From: Clostridia bacterium
GTDB lineage: Bacteria > Bacillota > Clostridia > TANB77 > CAG-508
Direction: 5' to 3'
DNA: 8,546 bases
Assembly (NCBI GenBank): GCA_900752095.1
Contig: CAADUD010000116.1
Location: 1-8,546, forward strand
Part shown: one piece after another, positions 5,925-8,546 of the stretch
How the letters are laid out: each line of letters starts with the position of its first letter
Position numbering within the stretch: the first letter of the stretch is position 1
Program-made: the position numbers and the translations under genes
The notes under the pieces: model-generated
The model's database searches: none
Told to the model about the DNA's origin: nothing
Seen by the model: the letters and a program-made list of their open reading frames with translations, nothing else

Positions 5925-6142
5925 ACAAACCGGTTTTAAAAGATTCAGCGGATCAAATTAATATGCGTGTATTAGGAGATCATGATGATAAAGACAATAT
6001 CACTATAGTAATGAAAATGTATCAAAAAGCAATGGAAGCATTAATATTACACAGAGAAAAGAAGGAACAAGTTATTTCAGAAAATACTAATAAAACACCT
6101 ATTATTACACCGGATGAGTTAAGGGAAGATATGTATCGATAA
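5921..6142 (+). CDS. 73-residue unknown acidic protein
   Basis: ATG 5921 overlaps the TGA of the HD-like gene by four bases, and its SD (AGGAGG, about 5909-5914) lies inside that gene, so translation is probably coupled. The product, starting MNKPVLKDSADQINMRV, is hydrophilic. It has an acidic patch (GDHDDKDN, about 19-26), a likely central helix and a C-terminal TPDELREDMYR. No membrane segment or known motif is visible. The terminator immediately downstream closes the two-gene unit. It may partner the degenerate HD-like protein; this is inferred from coupling alone. Confidence 0.8.
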   Translation: MNKPVLKDSADQINMRVLGDHDDKDNITIVMKMYQKAMEALILHREKKEQVISENTNKTPIITPDELREDMYR

Positions 6143-6162
6143 AATTACGAAATGTACAGAAG

Positions 6163-6194
6163 AAAAAAGATTGGGGCATTTCCAATCTTTTTTT
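6163..6194 (+). terminator. Intrinsic terminator after the HD-like two-gene unit
   Basis: AAAAAAGATTGG (6163-6174) pairs perfectly with CCAATCTTTTTT (6182-6193) around a 7-base loop, and the right arm runs into a T tract ending at 6194. It lies 20 bases after the stop of the 73-residue gene. Confidence 0.85.
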
Positions 6195-6227
6195 CGGATT
6201 AAATTGGATATAAAAAAAGAGAAAAGG

Positions 6228-6262
6228 AAGGAGAACAATATATTTAAGAATTTAAATATATC
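6228..6262 (+). promoter_or_regulatory. Distant SD with a spacing hairpin before the EndoQ-like start
   Basis: The only good SD, AAGGAGA (6228-6234), is 28 bases before ATG 6263. Between them, ATATATTTAA (6238-6247) and TTAAATATAT (6252-6261) form a perfect 10-base-pair hairpin with loop GAAT. Folding it would leave only about four unpaired bases between SD and ATG. The frame upstream of ATG 6263 has a stop at 6245-6247, so no nearer in-frame start exists. Confidence 0.55.
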
Positions 6263-7469
6263 ATGTACAAAAATATGAAAGAAATATTTGCAGATTTACA
6301 TGTACACATTGGTAGAAGTGAAAATCGGAAAGCCAATTAAAATTACTGCAGCAAGAAGTCTTAACTTTGCTAATATTGCAAAAGAATGCTGCGATAGAAA
6401 AGGAATTCAAATAGTAGGAATTATAGATAGTGCTTCCCCTTATGTTATAGAAGATATAGAAAAATTTCTAAAAAATGGTGATGCCTATGAAATAAAAGAT
6501 GGTGGTATTATTTATAAAGATAAAGTTTGTATTATTTTAGGAAGTGAAATAGAAACTTCCGAAATAAATGATGAAGGTAAAACTGGTAGTGCACATAATT
6601 TGTGCTATTTTCCATCTTTAGCAGATATTAAAGAATTTTCTAAAGAAATGTCTTTTCATATAAAAAATATGACGCTTAGTTCACAAAGAGCAAATATCTC
6701 TGCTTATCAATTAATTGATATAGTAGAAAAATATCATGGGATTTTAATACCTGCACATGCTTTTACCCCTCATAAAAGTTTTTATGGAAATTGTACTAGC
6801 CGTTTAAGTAGAATTTTTCAAGAGAAATTTCATAAAATTTTTACAATTGAATTAGGTTTAAGTGCAGATACAGAACTTGCAGATCAAATCTCTGAATTAG
6901 AAACTCGTAGTTTTATTACTAATTCAGATGCACATTCTCTTCCTAAAATTGCTAGAGAATATAATAAATTATTATTAAATGATATTTCTTTTAAAGAATT
7001 AGTAAAAGCTTTAAAAAGAGAAGATGGAAGAAAAATTCTTGCTAATTACGGATTAGATCCTAAACTTGGCAAATATCATAGAACTTATTGCGAAACCTGT
7101 AATAGAGCAATAGAGGGAACTCCTCCTATTAGTCAATGTCCATATTGCCACGGGAATAATATTACCATGGGCGTACTAGATAGAATTGTAAAAATTCGTG
7201 ATAAAGAAAAAAGTATAAGTCCTAAAGATAGGCCACCATATATTTATCAAATACCACTTACTTTTATACCAGGCTTAGGAAATAAAACAATAGATAAACT
7301 ATTGAACATATTTGAAACAGAAATGAATATTTTACATAAATTATCACATGATGATTTAGAAGCAGTAGTAGGTGAAAAAGTTGCAAAGACCATTATTGAT
7401 GCAAGAGAAGGAAAAGCTTCTATTCAATCAGGAGGAGGTGGCATTTATGGGAAATTAACAGTTGGTTAA
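6263..7469 (+). CDS. Endonuclease Q-like PHP protein with zinc ribbon and HhH, split by a +1 frameshift at CGG
   Basis: EndoQ-family enzymes (TIGR00375-type) nick DNA 5' of deaminated bases such as hypoxanthine and uracil. From ATG 6263, frame 0 encodes 21 residues ending IGRSEN. These include the PHP metal motif DLHVH (11-15). Then come CGG (6326-6328) and a stop at 6338. Skipping C6326 continues GKPIKITAARSLNF to 7469, for 401 residues. Further motifs in that numbering are PAHAFTPH (from about 163), SDAHS (221-225), a zinc site CxxC-x12-CxxC (276, 279, 292, 295) and a helix-hairpin-helix IPGLGNKTIDKL (from about 336). The apparent ATG at 6288 in the +1 frame would omit DLHVH and start with unrelated residues. 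ATG 6275 (MKEIFADLHVH) is an alternative start but lacks an SD. Repair activity is inferred from the family. Confidence 0.88.
6323..6329 (+). other. CGG +1 frameshift site 3 (EndoQ-like gene)
   Basis: The bases are AAT-C-GGA, the same heptamer as site 1. Zero frame reads Asn-CGG-Lys and stops three codons later. Omitting C6326 gives Asn-Gly-Lys-Pro and joins the DLHVH motif to the remaining 380 residues. Confidence 0.8.
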
Positions 7470-7530
7470 GGTTCTAAATCTCATTTTATTGCATAGATAT
7501 TATGTATAAGTTACTTCTGGGAGGAATAAA

Positions 7531-8175
7531 ATGAGAGCTATACCTAAGAAAACATCAAAACTTGCTAATCTTATTGTTACTCATATTAAAGAAAATTTGA
7601 AAGCGTATATTATCATTTCATTTATTTTACTAATTGGAATTATTTTAGGAATTATTTTTATTAATCATATGACTGATTCCCAAAGCCAAGAAGTAAAAAA
7701 CTATTTAACCAACTTTATTAATTCATTAAAAAACGGTTCTACAATAGATAATGGACAATTATTAAAAAAGTCCATAGGAAATAATTTATTCTTAGTACTA
7801 TTTATGTGGTTTGTAGGCTCTACTGTAATTGGAATTCCTATTGTTATTGGAATGGTGGCATTTAGAGGTTTTTGTTTAGGATATACCATTTCTGCAAGTG
7901 TTGCAGTGTTTGGGACCGGAAAGGGAATATTATTTTTCGTAACATCTATGCTATTACAAAATTTAATATTTTTACCATGCATGATGGCTTTAGCTGTAAG
8001 TGGAATAAAATTATATAAATCTATTATGAAAGATAAAAGAAAAGAAAATATTAAATTTGAATTTTTTAGACATACTATATTTTCTCTTATAATTTTAGTG
8101 GCATTACTATTTTCTTCTGTAATAGAAACATATGTATCTACAAACTTACTTATGCTATGTGTTTCCTATTTTTAA
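7531..8175 (+). CDS. spoIIM: Stage II sporulation protein M
   Basis: SpoIIM is the membrane component that, with SpoIID and SpoIIP, drives septal peptidoglycan removal and engulfment during endospore formation. The 214-residue product is the typical length. It has a basic N-terminus, a first membrane segment at about 26-46, an extracytoplasmic loop, then several hydrophobic segments (about 87-110, 113-128, 132-158 and 185-203). The conserved-looking AFRGFCLGYTISASV stretch lies in the middle. ATG 7531 follows the strong SD GGGAGGA about 6 bases upstream. Lying next to a xerD-type gene, as in other Firmicutes, supports the call. It indicates that the host lineage sporulates or descends from a spore-former. 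An AAT-GGA pair (residues 74-75) is uninterrupted here. Confidence 0.93.
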   Translation: MRAIPKKTSKLANLIVTHIKENLKAYIIISFILLIGIILGIIFINHMTDSQSQEVKNYLTNFINSLKNGSTIDNGQLLKKSIGNNLFLVLFMWFVGSTVIGIPIVIGMVAFRGFCLGYTISASVAVFGTGKGILFFVTSMLLQNLIFLPCMMALAVSGIKLYKSIMKDKRKENIKFEFFRHTIFSLIILVALLFSSVIETYVSTNLLMLCVSYF

Positions 8176-8267
8176 TAAAATTACAAATTAGTAAACATAA
8201 ATAAAATTAGAAAACTAATTGCAATTCTACAAAACAAATGTAATTTTGTAACAAAATAAAATTTATT

Positions 8268-8297
8268 TTTTGAAAAAATCTATTTACTTTTTCAAAA
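8268..8297. repeat. Inverted repeat overlapping the xerD promoter
   Basis: TTTTGAAAAA (8268-8277) and TTTTTCAAAA (8288-8297) are perfect 10-base complements separated by 10 bases. The right arm overlaps the -35 and spacer of the predicted promoter, a position suited to a repressor site. It might alternatively be a weak terminator for spoIIM. Confidence 0.4.
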
Positions 8298-8311
8298 TAT
8301 TTTGATATAAC
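8283..8311 (+). promoter_or_regulatory. Promoter for the xerD-type gene
   Basis: TTTACT (8283-8288), a 17-base spacer and TATAAC (8306-8311) preceded by TGA form an extended -10 promoter about 70 bases before ATG 8385. The rest of the 209-base gap after spoIIM is AT-rich with small weak hairpins and no gene. Confidence 0.6.
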
Positions 8312-8384
8312 ATATGTAGTTTATGTAAATTGATAAAAGTGCTATCAAGCACAACAAAATATATTAGGGGTAGGGGAACTTAAA

Positions 8385-8546
8385 ATGGAAAAACAAATTA
8401 AACTTTTTTTAGAATTTCTTCAAAATGAAAAAAAATTATCTGATAATACATTACAGTCATACAAAAGAGACATTCTACAATTTGAAGAATATGTAGAAAA
8501 AAACAGAATTAATTATGCAAAAATGAACCAAGAAGATATTAAAACC
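8385..8546 (+). CDS. xerD: XerD-type tyrosine recombinase, N-terminal part only
   Basis: Fifty-four codons run in frame to the window edge from ATG 8385, with the SD AGGGG (8372-8376) 8 bases upstream. The fragment begins MEKQIKLFLEFLQNEKKL and continues SDNTLQSYKRDILQFEEYV. This is the N-terminal SAM-like DNA-binding domain of Xer recombinases, including the NTLxSYxRDxxxF signature. XerD with XerC resolves chromosome dimers at dif. The catalytic domain lies outside the window, so XerC, XerD and other Xer-type enzymes cannot be separated by sequence. The spoIIM neighbour favours XerD. Confidence 0.85.
   Translation, partial: MEKQIKLFLEFLQNEKKLSDNTLQSYKRDILQFEEYVEKNRINYAKMNQEDIKT

Noticed and set aside
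3312..6326. A sequence-specific basecalling error at AATGGA as the cause of the three extra C bases
   Set aside because: Not excluded, but AATGGA occurs without an extra C at 1543-1548, 4699-4704 and 7750-7755, and site 2 has a different context. Only independent reads can settle it.
3309..6329. P-site tRNA slippage as the shift mechanism
   Set aside because: Asn tRNA on AAT would have to re-pair with ATC, and Gly tRNA on GGA with GAC. Both are poor, so skipping the C in the A site or quadruplet reading fits better.
6288..7469. ATG 6288 as the start of the EndoQ-like gene
   Set aside because: Its first 13 residues (MQIYMYTLVEVKI) are the +1 reading of DNA that encodes the PHP motif DLHVH in frame 0, and it has no SD.
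7701..7982. Minus-strand 93-codon frame
   Set aside because: It is fully antisense to spoIIM, with no SD and no recognisable product.
1..8546. tRNA, rRNA, CRISPR arrays or insertion-sequence ends
   Set aside because: I found no cloverleaf-like sequence, no regularly spaced repeats and no transposase with terminal repeats.

Overview
The window is very AT-rich chromosomal DNA (visibly about a quarter to 30% G+C) with short intergenic gaps, strong Shine-Dalgarno (SD) sequences, some TTG starts and a spoIIM gene. Together these point to a low-GC, spore-forming Firmicute of the Clostridia type. The exception is the first 271 bases, a minus-strand partial gene at about 45% G+C by hand count, which looks foreign to the rest.

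Layout. Bases 1-271 hold the GC-rich unknown gene, running off the left edge, with its own strong promoter. Bases 272-652 are a divergent non-coding gap with promoter-like elements and a terminator-like hairpin. Next on the plus strand come a membrane-anchored YkuE-type metallophosphoesterase (653-1468), a CmpB-family membrane protein with an 11-residue-repeat tail (1544-2425) and a small TTG-started gene (2462-2605). RNase HI (rnhA) lies on the minus strand (2672-3106) and shares a palindromic bidirectional promoter with tmcAL/ylbM (3264-4518). tmcAL is followed by coaE (4519-5121) and a 36-codon CxxC peptide (5139-5249). A second promoter serves a degenerate HD-GYP-like gene (5384-5924), coupled through ATGA to a 73-residue unknown, and this pair ends in an intrinsic terminator. 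An endonuclease Q-like PHP/zinc/HhH protein (6263-7469), spoIIM (7531-8175) and the start of a xerD-type recombinase (8385 to the edge) complete the window.

Main discovery. Three unrelated genes (tmcAL, the HD-like gene and the EndoQ-like gene) are each split by one extra C that turns an expected GGN glycine codon into CGG-N. In each, the last zero-frame codon before the break is CGG. Skipping the C restores a full-length protein with the conserved Gly: the HNGH motif of TmcAL, FGG in the HD-like protein, and the NGKP segment linking the PHP motif to the rest of the EndoQ-like enzyme. I found no other in-frame CGG in the roughly 2,300 codons of the native genes, although out-of-frame CGG triplets are common. 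The same AAT-GGA codon pair appears uninterrupted in coaE and spoIIM. This suggests that CGG is not an ordinary sense codon in this organism but a +1 frameshift signal, either a skipped C or a CGGN quadruplet read as Gly. Loss of the tRNA that reads CGG could explain it. The main rival explanation is sequencing or assembly error. The GC-rich gene at the left edge uses CGG twice as ordinary sense, consistent with foreign origin, and it would be mistranslated by such a system.

How the genes fit together. Most are housekeeping: RNA/DNA hybrid removal (rnhA), tRNA-Met modification (tmcAL), coenzyme A synthesis (coaE), repair of deaminated DNA (EndoQ-like), sporulation engulfment (spoIIM) and recombination (xerD). 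The recoding signal therefore does not belong to one accessory operon and would be expected throughout the genome.
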